The notes beneath the pieces are model-generated. The model searched no databases, was not told the DNA's origin, and saw only the letters and a program-made list of their open reading frames with translations. The position numbers were made by a program, and so were the translations under genes. From Craterostigma plantagineum (lineage: Eukaryota; Streptophyta; Magnoliopsida; Lamiales; Linderniaceae), in contig JAPQWV010000001.1 of assembly GCA_027422505.1 (NCBI GenBank), positions 62,001 to 126,000 on the forward strand: a stretch of 64,000 nucleotides of DNA. Direction: 5' to 3'. Below are positions 35,477 to 45,865 of this stretch, piece by piece; positions within the stretch are counted from its first letter, which is position 1, and the number at the start of each line of letters is the position of its first letter.

Positions 35477-35588
35477 AACAGCAAAACACCAGCAAAACAC
35501 CATTCGAATATAAGCAGCAAATTCAGAAATTATCAAAATCAAAGCCTCAGCGTCAGATCGATCTCATCTCCGTTCTTCTTCTTATCAA
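35477..35588 (-). pseudogene. Dispersed 3'-end fragment of the C2H2/EAR gene
   Basis: About 110 bases repeat the last codons and 3' flank of the gene at 31683: AGCAAAACACCA, CAGCAAATTCAGAAATTATC and TCAGCGTCAGATCGATC are shared in the same order, with small indels. It lies just past the PPR stop codon, about 3.8 kb from its source and in the same orientation. The paralogous PPR copy at 42.1 kb lacks it, so it arrived after the duplication or was lost there. Confidence 0.85.
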
Positions 35589-35890
35589 CCTGTCAGGGTC
35601 TGAAATTTCAGGCCGTGTCAGTAAAAAAATTAATTTTAAGAACCCGATATTCAGTAACAATTTATTGGTCTGCAGTAACAACTCATTGTTTTGCAGAACA
35701 GTTCATTGTTCTGAAAATAACAGAAACGATCATCCGATAACAGTTCTTATACATTTTATAGCTGTTGTGTAATTTAGGTCCTTATCTTCAAATTTTACGA
35801 AAAATTGGGTCCTTTAAACTAAATTTTTTTCTTAAAGGTCCTGAAAAGTATTTTTAATCACTTTGGGACCGGAATTTCAATATACCCTTA
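35589..35890. repeat. Fragment of the GTCCTTA-terminus repeat family
   Basis: Contains CTGTCAGGGTCTGAAATTTC, several AACAATTTATTGG/CAACTCATTG-like short repeats, and AGGTCCTTATCTT. These are the terminal and internal motifs of the elements at 15.7 kb and 37.6-40.0 kb. Boundaries uncertain. Confidence 0.5.
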
Positions 35891-36075
35891 ATCGATTTGT
35901 ACATCATATAACTATGGAACTGTAGTTCTCACTTGTCCTATTATTGCGAATGCGATATCAACTTGGGAAGACTTGATTTATTCGCAGTCTTATGTCCTAC
36001 CACAGGACTTCAATATACCGAGAATATATCCGCATATTTGTGTCTTACAGGATTAAGAAAAGGTGAATATATAGA

Positions 36076-36450
36076 AAAATAGCTAATTATATAAAAAATT
36101 TGTAAGTCAGTACCCATGTTAGAATTTTTTTTTTAGATATATAAGAACCCGTTCGTGTGCGTACCATTTTCCCGGTCTTGACATACCTTTTTTATATCTG
36201 TATTACGTATCACGTCACGCATTTATATGGTACCTATATACGTTCCATACTATACATTACGGCTGCCGATATGATGGTACCATTTACTAAATGTATTAGT
36301 ATCACATACGTTTCTCTATGTCACCTAAATGTAATATGATGTACCTTACGGCGGACAGGTACCAATGTGCAAAAAATTTATTCTGGAAGATACTTACATA
36401 TAAAAAATATGGTACTGACTTGCTAATTTTTTTATATAAACGAGTATTTT
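36076..36450. mobile_element. MITE-like element with long inverted ends
   Basis: Ends share AAAATTTGTAAGTCAGTACC-like sequence in inverse orientation (36090-36113 versus 36411-36435). The paralogous segment in the second copy of the duplication (around 43312-43330) lacks it, so it inserted after duplication. Internal strings GGTACCAATGTGC and GTACCATTT recur in the related sequence at 48.25-48.7 kb. Confidence 0.65.
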
Positions 36451-36683
36451 TACGTAGAATGCCCTTAAGAAAAAGCCTCTGAAATTAAACCAAACATTTC
36501 ATAGCAAGAAAAAGGGAACAAAAAGGAAAAACAGCAACGTACATTTATTTTGCAAACACTGTACAACACACCATCACAAAGGAAAAACAAGCAACCCTCA
36601 GACCCTCGCGTGCCCTCTTAACATTCATCAGGGCTTATTGAACTTGATAATATATAAGAAACATCGCAACAATAGTTCAACAC

Positions 36684-37237
36684 TCAGATTTCAGGGTGAG
36701 TTTTGAGATACTCCTCGACCAGCTTCACGATAGTAAGATATTCCTCTTCCACGGCCTTAACAATCTCCGGGTTGAGAACGTCGCCCTTCGTGATCCACTC
36801 CCTAACAATCTTTACTATGCTTCCGCCGTCGGGGGTATCTTCGAACTTTTCGTCGTAGATGACCCCCTTGACCGTATCCCCGAGATCTCCTCCGTCGATC
36901 AAAGTGTACTTCGTCTCGTAGTGTTCTACGTCGAGGTAGTCGATCCTGTACGTCTCATAGCGGTCTTCATGTAATGAACCAAAAGAACGAGTACGTGTCA
37001 AACTTTGAACTAAAATTATATATATATGCAGATAATTTTAAGGCTTTGCTAACGCTCGGCGAAATTGGTCTGTCTTTCGGTTCCTACGCCGCCATCTCCT
37101 TCAAGGATTTTGATGCTTATAATGATGTTAGGGGCGATCTTAGGTAAGGTGTCGTATGTTTCGGTGACGAAGGCTTTGAACATCCCGATTGCTGGGACTT
37201 CGACTTTCACTTCTTGCGTGTGTGTGTGGACACCCAT
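36684..37237 (-). CDS. PR-10 / Bet v 1 family protein, copy 1
   Basis: Two exons (37054-37237, 36684-36964) with the single phase-1 intron typical of PR-10, joining to 154 residues. The phosphate-binding loop GDGGVGT is present in the first exon. Compared with copy 2 it lacks three residues at the exon junction (FAE-HRYETY against FADGFPFPYAKH) and ends EI instead of EICTA, through a changed stop. Bet v 1 proteins carry small hydrophobic ligands in the cytosol; some members are norcoclaurine-synthase-like enzymes or defence-induced. Which applies here is not visible. TATA box at 37344-37353. Intact frame. Confidence 0.88.
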
Positions 37238-37343
37238 GATTCCTTTGGCTATTAACGAAGAAGAAGAAGAAGATTGCTATCAGTAAACAGAAAAGAGAAC
37301 TCAGTTGTGTTTGTGTGTGACTAAAGTAGGAACTTGTGAAGGG

Positions 37344-37353
37344 CTATTTATAG
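37344..37353 (-). promoter_or_regulatory. TATA box of PR-10 copy 1
   Basis: CTATAAATAG on the minus strand, 107 bases above the ATG, conserved in all three PR-10 copies (44240-44249 and 47604-47613). A TRIM-like insertion begins a few bases upstream of it. Confidence 0.75.
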
Positions 37354-37356
37354 GGG

Positions 37357-37623
37357 CATTATATAAATTAAAAGGTGATGCACTCCCTTCATGGTTAACC
37401 TTTTAGGAAAAGTGGTCACAAAACATGGTATCTGAACTTAGGGACCCGCAGGTCCTGGGTACGAATCCTCACGACCACCCATTTATGAGAGTTACACGTC
37501 TAAGGCTAGATAATAGTGAAATCAGCCTAGACGTGAGGGGGCGTGTTCGAAATAAATTATATAAATTAAAAAGTGATGCACTCCCTTCAAGGTTAACCTT
37601 TTAGGAAAAGTGGTCACAAAACA
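37357..37623 (+). mobile_element. TRIM-like miniature LTR element (5' truncated)
   Basis: Two direct repeats of about 68 bases end in GTCACAAAACA (ending 37425 and 37623). The second repeat starts TG (37544), is 80 bp long and ends CA. Immediately after the first repeat stands TGGTATCTGAAC, a decayed tRNA-Met primer-binding site (normally TGGTATCAGAGC). The first repeat lacks its first ~12 bases, so no target duplication survives. The copy-2 promoter lacks the insertion. Confidence 0.7.
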
Positions 37624-37626
37624 TCA

Positions 37627-38418
37627 CACTTCATGTATTACAAAAAAAATTACAGGAAAGTGTTATCCAGAAATAAGGAAGTGGTACCAGAAAAGCAGGA
37701 AGTGGTAACACGTCATGGAATACAGGAAAGTGTTATCCAGAAAGGAAGTGGTACCAGAAAAGCATGAAGCGGTAACACTTCATGAATTACTGGAAAGTGT
37801 TATCCAAAAATAAGAAAGTGTTACCAGAAAAGCATGAAGTGGTACTGAAACCATGACGGGTGAACGAAAACCACTTATTAGCTATAGAGTAACACTTCAT
37901 GAGTTCTGCATAACACTTCATTGGGTTAACTGCATTCTATTAAAAAAAAATGAATACAAGGAAGTGTTAGTAGGGAAGCATGAAGTGTTATGCAAATGTA
38001 ATGAAGTGGTACCGCGTATGTTAATAGACAGAAACAAGGAATTGTTTTCGGGATAGCATGAAGTTTTACGCATAAATAAGGTAGTGTTACCGCCAAACCA
38101 TGAAGTGTTGTCAAGAAAGCATGTTAATGGCATATCTTAAAAAACCACATTTTATTGTGTTAATACCACTTATGTGATATATGGTAACACTTTTGTGCGT
38201 GGTAATACTGCTTGTTATGCTATAACGACATACTGCGATTTGATAACACAACAGTGGCGCTGGATACCACTTCTCATTAATATTTTACAGGGGTATTTTC
38301 GTCACACAACTTTAACTCTATGCAAAATTCAAAAACAGGTCCTTAAAACTAATTTTCGTCTGACAGGGTCCTTATCACAAAATTCAAACTATTGTTGGTC
38401 CTTACCTTTAAGTGCCCC
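37627..38418. repeat. Left arm of a long inverted repeat (Mutator-like element copy, truncated)
   Basis: Nearly the exact reverse complement of 38903-39717. Packed with variants of GAAGTGKTAYC / GGTAACACTTC (more than a dozen, every 25-40 bases). The inner end is ..CTTTAAGTGCCCC; the outer end is truncated next to the TRIM-like element. No coding capacity. Confidence 0.9.
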
Positions 38419-38902
38419 AATTAACTATTGCGAAATAAATTAAACAACGTATCTTTCGCAATGATTTTCTTTAAATTAATAAGAATTATTCTGTAAAATA
38501 CAGACAAGAATGGAAAGATTATAAAATTAAGATTGTTTAAAATTATTTTTATCAAATGCTCTATTCTCGATAAGATCGTTAAGATGTCTACGTGGACGGT
38601 AATAAACAAGTGACATGTTTTCATTTGAGAAAAAATCATAGCATACCCACCTGCAATCATGTACGTATAACATTATCTATTTGATATAATATTTATTTAA
38701 GCATGTTCAGCAAAAATACACGTTTTTCTTACATCATAGTTTTTGTTGTCCTTTGCCTTGACGTTGACAAAAAAATTATCACATTCGCATGTAAATATTC
38801 GTGTTCTAGAATCCATTTTATAAGTTTATCTTAAGACACTATACGAAACAATAAATAATACCCGAGCACTAACGACTCTATGTAATAGACACCAATTTAA
38901 TA
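38419..38902. other. Inverted central segment between the arms
   Basis: This 484-bp segment is the reverse complement of the paralogous flank of PR-10 copy 2 (44.34-45.99 kb, minus the insertions there). Landmarks include AATTAACTATTGCG, a GGAAAGATTATAA string, ATCTACGTGG-like sequence and GACACCAATTTAA. It preserves the empty sites of the hAT element (single AATAGAGC, here as GCTCTATT) and of the 44.4 kb MITE. Confidence 0.85.
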
Positions 38903-40003
38903 GGGGCACTTAAAAGGTAAGGACCAACAATAGTTTGAATTTAGGGATAACGACCCTGTCAGACGAAAATTAGTTTTAAGGACCTGTTTTTTGAATTTTG
39001 CATAGAGTTAAGGTTGTGTGACGAAAATACCCCTGTAAAATATTAATGAGAAGTGGTATCCAGCGCCACTGTTGTGTTATCAAATCGCAGTATGTCGTTA
39101 TCGCATAACAAGCGGTATTACCACGCACAAAAGTGTTACCATATATCAAATAAGTGGTATTAACACAATAAAATGTGGTTTTTTAAGATATGACATTAAC
39201 ATGCTTTCTTGACAACACTTCATACTTTCGCGGTAACACTACCTTATTTATGCGTAAAACTTCATGCTATCCCGAAAACAATTCCTTGTTTCTGACTATT
39301 AACATACACGGTACCACTTCATTACATTTGCAAAACACTTCATGCTTTCCGACTAACACTTCATGCTTCCCTACTAACACTTCCTTGTATTCATTTTTTT
39401 AATAGAATGCAGTTAACCCAATGAAGTGTTATGCAGAACTCATGAAGTGTTACTCTATAGCTAATAAGTGGTTTTCGTTCACCCGTCATGGTTTCAGTAC
39501 CACTTCATGCTTTTCTGGTAATACTTTCTTATTTTTGGATAACACTTTCCAGTAATTCATGAAGTGTTACCGCTTCATGCTTTTCTGGTACCACTTCCTT
39601 TCTGGATAACACTTTCCTGTATTCCATGACGTGTTACCACTTCCTGCTTTTCTGGTACCACTTCCTTATTTCTGGATAACACTTTCCTGTAATTTTTTGT
39701 GTAATACATGAAGTGTTACCACTTCATGCGTTTCTGGTACCACTTTCTTATTTCTGAATAACACTTTCCTGTAATTCATGAAGTGTTACCCAGAATGCAC
39801 AAAGTGGTACTCGTCGCATGCTTAGAAGAGCTGATGGCAAATCTGTGTAATTTCCGCAACAGCCAGGGGCAAATGCGTCCTTTTCTCACGCAGTTGGTCC
39901 TTAAGTCCAAACTTGAAAATAGGTCCTTATCTCTAATGTAAAACCTATTGGGTCCTTAACCCTAACGAAAACATTCCAATTGGGCCTGAAACTTAGTTAT
40001 CTC
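38903..40003. mobile_element. Right arm: full-length non-autonomous Mutator-like element
   Basis: Begins GGGGCACTTAAAAGG and runs to 40003, carrying GGTCCTTA strings near both ends. The first ~815 bases mirror the left arm. The flanking 9-mer TAGTTAATT follows at 40004-40012, and its inverted partner AATTAACTA stands next to the left arm at 38419-38427. A 9-bp duplication suggests the Mutator superfamily. No open frame of note. Confidence 0.7.
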
Positions 40004-40084
40004 TAGTTAATTATTGCAGCGTCCGGTTAATAATTAACGACCTACCACTAATTTATTAAACAAATTGAAATTTCAAAATGTACC

Positions 40085-40519
40085 GATTTTTTAAAACCCA
40101 ATTCTAGTCCAAGCCCAAGCTCGTATAACCTTGTAGGATTCCACTCTAAAATTAATTGGCAATAGAGGAGGTGAACCCACAAGCTTATAACTCATAATTT
40201 TCCTTGCTTGACCGATGTGGGATGATGTTTGACACCCAACAATCCTCCCCTCAAACTCAAGACCACATAACGGGTATCCCTTTCAACGATAATCATCTTG
40301 TACCGCCGTTCCTTTTCAACGGGACCCGCCGCCTGACCACCGTCAAGGTCAGGAAGACTTTCGACACAAGACACCAATCATTTCACAAGGGCCAGGGACA
40401 CACCACCGACACAGTATCTGGACTAGAATACTCTCTATCTGAAGGCGTCCACGCTCACCGCACCACGTAGAATTTTTTACGACCCAATTCTAGTCCAAGC
40501 CCGAGCCTGTATAAGCTTG
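40085..40519. repeat. Repeat at the duplication junction
   Basis: CCCAATTCTAGTCCAAGCCC occurs at about 40089 and again at about 40484, flanking some 390 bases of non-coding DNA. The second copy breaks off at TGGCCTAA, which is also where homology to the PPR gene starts. I infer a transposon-derived direct repeat at the segmental-duplication breakpoint. Confidence 0.55.
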
Positions 40520-42084
40520 TGGCCTAACCCCGACGAATGCACCTTCCTGGCAGTTCTAACCGCATTTTGCAACGCAAGTACGGTGGAGGAAACTGAGATT
40601 TGGTTCGATAAAATGAGCAGTTGCTACGAATTGGAGCCAAAGATTGAACACTACACTTGTTTAGTAAGTACATTGGCTAGAGCAGGGGAATCAGAGAAAG
40701 CTGAGGGCATCATTTTAAATATGCCCTACAAGGCTGATGCAGCAATTTGGCGCGCCTTGCTGTCGACTTGCCCGAGCGACGACAGAAACGTGGGCCCGGC
40801 TTGGAGAATCGCCCATAAATTGCTGGAGATCGATCCCAGCGACGACTCAGCGTACATGATCTTGGCCAACAAGTTTGCAAGTGCTGGGGAATGGGATGAG
40901 GTCAAGAAAGTGAGGAAGACGATGAAGGAGAGAGGCGTGAGGAAGGAGATTGGCCGAAGTTGGGTTGAAACGAAGGGTTTGATCCACGTGTTCTTCGCCG
41001 GCGATGGAAGGCATGCTAGGAAGAACGAGATATACGCTAAGCTTGAAGAGATTACGGGCATGATTGAGAAGCTCGGCTACGTGCCCGATTGGGGCGAAAT
41101 GTGGCACGATGAGGTGGACGATAGGGATAAACGAGGGCTGATTAGGTATCACAGCGAGAAATTGGCCCTTGCGTTTGGGCTTTTGGACGGCGTTACGCCT
41201 TTTGGGAAACCGCTGAGGATTGTGAAGAACCTTAGTGTTAAGAAAACCGCTCGATAAGGTTTCGAGGGTTTAGTCGTTATCGGGTTGAAAGGCCGACGTG
41301 TATACGGAACGACTCGAAAAATAGAGAAGAAAAACGCAGCGAAAAACAGGGGTTTTTAACGTGGTTCGACCCAGAAAAATGGTCTACGTCCACGGATCAA
41401 CGCTTCGATTATATTCCGAACACTTTACAGAGATTACAAGTTCTAAGCTTACTCTCTCAACTCACAGTACAAAGATCGAGCTAAAATGACCTATATATAG
41501 AAGATATAAGGTCTAGAAGGTTCCTACTCAGTCACCAAGTCGGTTACAGCAGTTTCAAGAAATCTGTAGCGCGTCACGGCCACTTACACGCCTTGTCACG
41601 ACCGTGACTTGATCGGGGGCTCTAGTTCTTCAGCTACTGCTCTTAGTCACGGCCTCGCACATTGTCCTTCATGGCCGTGACTCGTTCGAACCGACTTTCG
41701 CGCGTTATCGCAGCTTCAGAGATGCTTCACGGCTTGGAGTTGTAACTGTCACGGCCACGACAGCGACGGGCTCAGCCATTCTGCCCTGAGTCACGACCGT
41801 GACCCTTGCTGCGCGTGGCTGTGAACGCGGGCAGCGACCTCGTTTCGGCGCACGTTTGGTCCGATCTCGTCCCCAATCGATTCCCAACTCGTTCCCACCG
41901 ATCTTAGCATCACATAGACGAGTTCTTGGGTCACCAAATCCCAACACTTAGGATGTGTAAGGATTGTCATGAGGCGTTTAAGTATGTTAGCCTTGTTTGT
42001 GTTGATAGGGAGATTATTGTGAGAGATGCTCATAGGTACCATTGCTTCTTCAATGGGAGCTGCACTTGTGCTGATTCTTGGTAG
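40520..42084 (+). pseudogene. Truncated second copy of the DYW-class PPR gene
   Basis: Homologous to 34579-35428 of the intact gene: it starts at NPDECTFLAVLTAFCNAS and runs through the DYW domain to CADSW. The N-terminal 286 or so residues are absent and no promoter is apparent. The frame is broken after IVKNL by a 711-bp solo LTR (41236-41946) plus a CTTAG duplication; the remaining MCKDCHEAFK..DSW part resumes at 41952. Point differences from the intact gene are few (for example GQAW/GPAW and IDTKG/VETKG), so the duplication is fairly recent. Not functional. Confidence 0.93.
41236..41946. mobile_element. Solo LTR in the PPR pseudogene
   Basis: 711 bp, TG..CA (TGTTAAG..CCAACA), flanked by the 5-bp duplication CTTAG (41231-41235 and 41947-41951). 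The intact PPR gene shows the unoccupied site. Contains a TATATATAG string and repeated GTCACGGCC / CACGACCGTGAC motifs. No internal region remains, so it arose by LTR-LTR recombination. Reversed, it would start TGTTGGGATT, so the element may have been on the minus strand. Confidence 0.95.
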
Positions 42085-42153
42085 GTTGCCGACTTAGTTT
42101 GCATGGAAATAGTGTTGAATTTTTACTCTCTAAAAAGATTATAACGGTTTTCT

Positions 42154-42685
42154 TGTTAGAAAAATAGCGTTGATTTAAAGGCCGGATATTCTCTAGAATC
42201 GCGTTTGGAGTTCACTTTCCAAAGACAATATTTCGTCCCGGGATAAGACTAGAGAAAACTTTGTTATATCGCTCGTAAATTCAATCTTTTTGTGTCGATG
42301 TCTCTGCGTTTATTTATAGCCCAAGTTTCGACCGGTTATGTCTGTTCATAATAGACATAATCCTTTCAAGGATGGTGTCTGTTTGAGAACAGATATTTCC
42401 TTTGAAGCCAAGTACCTATTCGGGTATACACCCTTTCGGACGAAGAGGTTTTCAGGGTAAACCATGCACACCTTTTGGGTGTGTACGCACCGTTTCGGGA
42501 CGGCCACTAGGGGCGCTGCCCCTAGACCCCGCTAGGGGCGCTGCCCCTAATACCCTGCAAGGGGGCGCAGCCCCCTTGACCCCTGCTTCGCTTTGGGTTC
42601 CGACATAAAACGTTCTCCGAGCGTGCACTCCGCACCTCCTAACCCGGATACATTTTACGTCCCAATTACACTAAAATATATAACA
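42154..42685. mobile_element. Second solo LTR, downstream of the PPR pseudogene
   Basis: 532 bp, TGTTAGAAAA..ATATATAACA, flanked by the 5-bp duplication TTTCT (42149-42153 and 42686-42690). Contains TTTATTTATAGCCC as a possible promoter and a GC-rich stretch of GGGGCGCTGCCCCTA repeats (42507-42580). Unrelated in sequence to the first solo LTR. Confidence 0.9.
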
Positions 42686-42690
42686 TTTCT

Positions 42691-43545
42691 TAGGATAGAT
42701 TTAACATTGTAATGAGGAAGAAGGTATATAATGTTGTGTAGTAATACTTGCAGCTACTAACTTAATTTATTTTATCTCCTCCAGTCAACTGCAGTTATTA
42801 TAGATGATGACTTCGTCTTAGATGTTTACGTGTACCTACTATTTTGTCGAGAACTGTATATTAAAAGTCCAGAATGTTAAGGTCAAGCCATCGATGGAGG
42901 TCTTGTCTAGATATAAACAACATGTAAAATCCCATCCCAATGAATTTCTCAAACTCCATTTTGTGATATTTTCTCAGCACGCCATTTACTAGATACAGTA
43001 GATACTAATTAAATAATATTTTCTCCAGCACGCCTCGAAATATGCAAGAAAATTTTCTTAAAAAAATTAATATCGATATCGTCGCTCTGCAATACCCGAA
43101 GATGTCTAGAAGCAAGCAATTAATTGATTTGTACATCATATAACCATAGAACTATTTTTCTCACTTGTCCTATTATTGCGAATGCGATGTCAAACTGGGA
43201 AGACTTTTGGTTTATTCGCAGTCTTATGTCCCACAACAAGACTTCAATATACCGAAGTCCGAATATATCCGCATATTCATGTATTTCAGGATTAAGACAT
43301 CCACATACTTCTAATTTAGAATGCGTAGCGTATATCCTCTTAAGCCAAAGCCTCGAAAATAAACCAAACATTTCACAGCAAGAAAAGGAAAAAAAAAACA
43401 CGCACATTTATTTTGCAAACACAACACAACACACCATCACAAAGGAAAAACAAGCAACACTAGACCCTCGTGCCCTCTTACATTCATCAAGGGCTTATTA
43501 AACTCGATAATATATAAGAAACATCGCCCAATCATAGTTCAACGC
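42691..43545. other. Spacer paralogous to the 35.9-36.6 kb region
   Basis: No gene. 43123-43312 aligns with 35898-36058 (CACTTGTCCTATTATTGCGA, TATTCGCAGTCTTATGTCC and others), showing that the duplicated unit continues from the PPR gene into the PR-10 3' flank. Short open frames here are not conserved between the copies. Confidence 0.7.
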
Positions 43546-44116
43546 TTAAGCAGTGCAGATTTCAGGGTGAGCGATGAGATACTCCTCGACATGCTTCAAG
43601 ATAGTAACATAGCTCTCTTCCTCGGCCTTAATAATCTCCTCCTTTACCTCGTGGCCCTTCGTGCGCCACTCCCTAACAATCTTGACTATGCTTCCGCCGT
43701 CGGGGGTATCTTCGTACTTTTGGTCGTAGTAGACCGACTCGAGGTCACCGCCGACAACTCCTCCTTCGACCAAAGTGTACTTGGTCACGTTGTGTTCTAC
43801 GTCGAGGTAGTCGAACTTGTGCTTCGCATAGGGAAATGGGAAGCCTGTATGTAATGAAACGAAAGAACGAATACATCAAACTTTGAACGAAAATTATATA
43901 CATCTGCAGATAATTTTTAAGACTTTGCTAACCGTCGGCGAAATGGGTCTTTCTTATGGTTCCTACGCCGCCATCTCCTTCGAGGATTTCGATGTGCTTA
44001 ATGGCGTGAGGGATGATCTTGGGTAAGGCGTCGTATGTTTCGGTGACGAAGGCTTTGAACATCCTCTTTGCTGGGACTTTGCATTTCACTTCTTGTGTGT
44101 GTGAGTGGACACCCAT
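43546..44116 (-). CDS. PR-10 / Bet v 1 family protein, copy 2
   Basis: Two exons (43933-44116, 43546-43844), phase-1 intron, 160 residues, the standard PR-10 length. Sequence landmarks: MGVHSHTQEVKCKVPAKRMF, glycine-rich loop GDGGVGTIRK, GFPFPYAKHKFDYLDVEHN (with the long inter-exon segment copy 1 has lost), DTPDGGSIVKIVREW and the C-terminal helix ending YLIAHPEICTA. TATA box at 44240-44249. It is the most complete of the three copies, so probably the reference for function. Role as for copy 1: small hydrophobic ligand binding, possibly defence; exact ligand unknown. Confidence 0.92.
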
Positions 44117-44391
44117 TATTAATCTTTTGGCTATTAAGGGTTATTAGATGCGTGTGCAAGAACGAAGAAGAAGATTGGTATCAGTAAACAGAAGGAGAAT
44201 TCAGTGTTTGTGTGTGACTGAAGTAGGAACTTGTGAAGGCTATTTATAGGGGCGGAGTGGGCTCAATTTATGTTTTGATTTGTTCGTGGAAATAGTTTAA
44301 TTGATAGTATATTAGTTGTTAAGCAGCCGATCTTGAACCTTGGAATTCGGTCTATATTTTATTTATTGGTGTCTATTATTATACATAGAGT

Positions 44392-44711
44392 ACCACAACA
44401 ATAACACGCCCATAATACTACCACATAACCTTTTCACTATATTTTCCTATATTTTATTCTATAACACTTTTATTCTACTTTTCCCACAATAATAACACTA
44501 CTATAACACGGACCCACAACTATAAATAAATAATTTCTTTTTTTTTCTCCCTCATTCTCTCTCCTCCATAATACTATAATATTCCTATAACACAGTGTCA
44601 TAAATATGACACAGTGTCATGCTCATGACACATTCACAATGGTGGTGTGTCATATAAAGTGCCAAATAAGCACATATGACACACACATAAACCACCATTG
44701 TGGTTACCCTT
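44392..44711. mobile_element. MITE-like insertion in the PR-10 copy 2 upstream flank
   Basis: About 320 bp, starting near ACCACAACAATAACAC and ending near ATTGTGGTTACCC, imperfect inverted ends. The inner part has a hairpin built on CACAATGGTGGTGTGTCAT and its complement. The inverted spacer at 38.87 kb shows the same locus without it. Target duplication not resolved. Confidence 0.6.
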
Positions 44712-45079
44712 AGTACTCTGGGTATTATTATTTATTATTGTTTCGTGGTGTCTAAGATAAACTTATAAAATGGATCTAGAACACGAATATTAGGGCTTGT
44801 ATAGTTTTGTATGAAATATTTACATGTGAATGTGATATTTTTTTGTCAACTCGTCCAGAGAGTATCAGTATGTCAAGGCAAACAGAAACTAAGAAGAAAA
44901 ATGTGCATTTTTGCTGAATTTCCAGAATGGCATGCTTAAATAAATTATAACAAATAGATAATGTTATATGTACATGATTGCAGTGGGTATGCTTTGATTT
45001 TTTTTTTTTCAATTGGGAACGTATAATTTGTTTATTACCGTCCACGTAGACATCTTAATGATCTTATCGAGAATAGAGC

Positions 45080-45857
45080 CGGTGGTAGAGCTGGACTATA
45101 ATCCTAAGACTATCTTTATCCATAATCTCACAAGCGGTCATGATAATAAAATTTTAATTTATCCACATACACAACCTACACCTCATATCAACCTAACAAT
45201 TTTCATACTTTATTAATAACTCATCACAACCTATATTATTTATATTTCATAATTATGTTTAATAGTATTTGATTGTTTGAAAAATAAATTACATTATATG
45301 ATATAAAATTTAGATACTTTGGTAATTGGAGAAAGAAAAATAATATGAATTATGATAGATTGTAGAATGTAATAGAGAAATAAATAATTTGAAATTGTGA
45401 TTCAAAATGTATCAATATTAGTCTTTATTTGTAGAGAAAAAAAATCATACATTTTGGTAAAAAATAAAAATAAAATTTTAATAGATAATTAAATATTTCA
45501 TAAAAATCAATAAAAACCACAAAACAGTTTACTGAAAACTGTGCACAACCGGTTGGTGAACCAGGTTGGTCCACCAGGGTTGTGGGAGGTTGTGGGCTCC
45601 TTTTAATTGTTTGATTTATTTTAGTTATAAATAATGCATGACCGGTTGTCCGGGTCGTTGATAATGATAGTATAAAGGAGTGGGGTCCAAATTTAAATGA
45701 AAAACTTATTTAGTAGGGTCCAATTTTACATATAAACTTTGAGTGGGGTCATTTTTGCAAATACTAACAATATTAGGTATTATTTCAAATTTTTCTATTA
45801 AAAATTATAAAGAGAATAAAATTCAGTGGGGTCCGGTTGCCAGTGGCTCCGCCACTG
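45080..45857. mobile_element. Non-autonomous hAT element
   Basis: 778 bp flanked by the 8-bp duplication AATAGAGC (45072-45079, 45858-45865). The right end is GGTTGCCAGTGGCTCCGCCACTG, whose reverse complement (CAGTGGCGGAGCCACTGG) is a classic plant hAT terminus. The left end CGGTGGTAGAGCTGG is a decayed counterpart. The paralogous site at 38.56 kb carries a single AATAGAGC, the unoccupied target. No transposase. Confidence 0.92.
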
Positions 45858-45865
45858 AATAGAGC

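Noticed and set aside
38174..39402. Mirror-image open frames in the inverted-repeat arms
   Set aside because: They reflect the repeat motif read on opposite strands; not conserved as protein.
37627..39717. Dismissing the inverted repeat as an assembly artefact
   Set aside because: The arms differ at many positions and the spacer matches a paralogous locus, which an artefact would not produce. Kept as real, though long-read proof would help.
42402..42608. 68-codon open frame with GC-rich repeats
   Set aside because: Lies wholly inside the second solo LTR and is built from GGGGCGCTGCCCCTA repeats.
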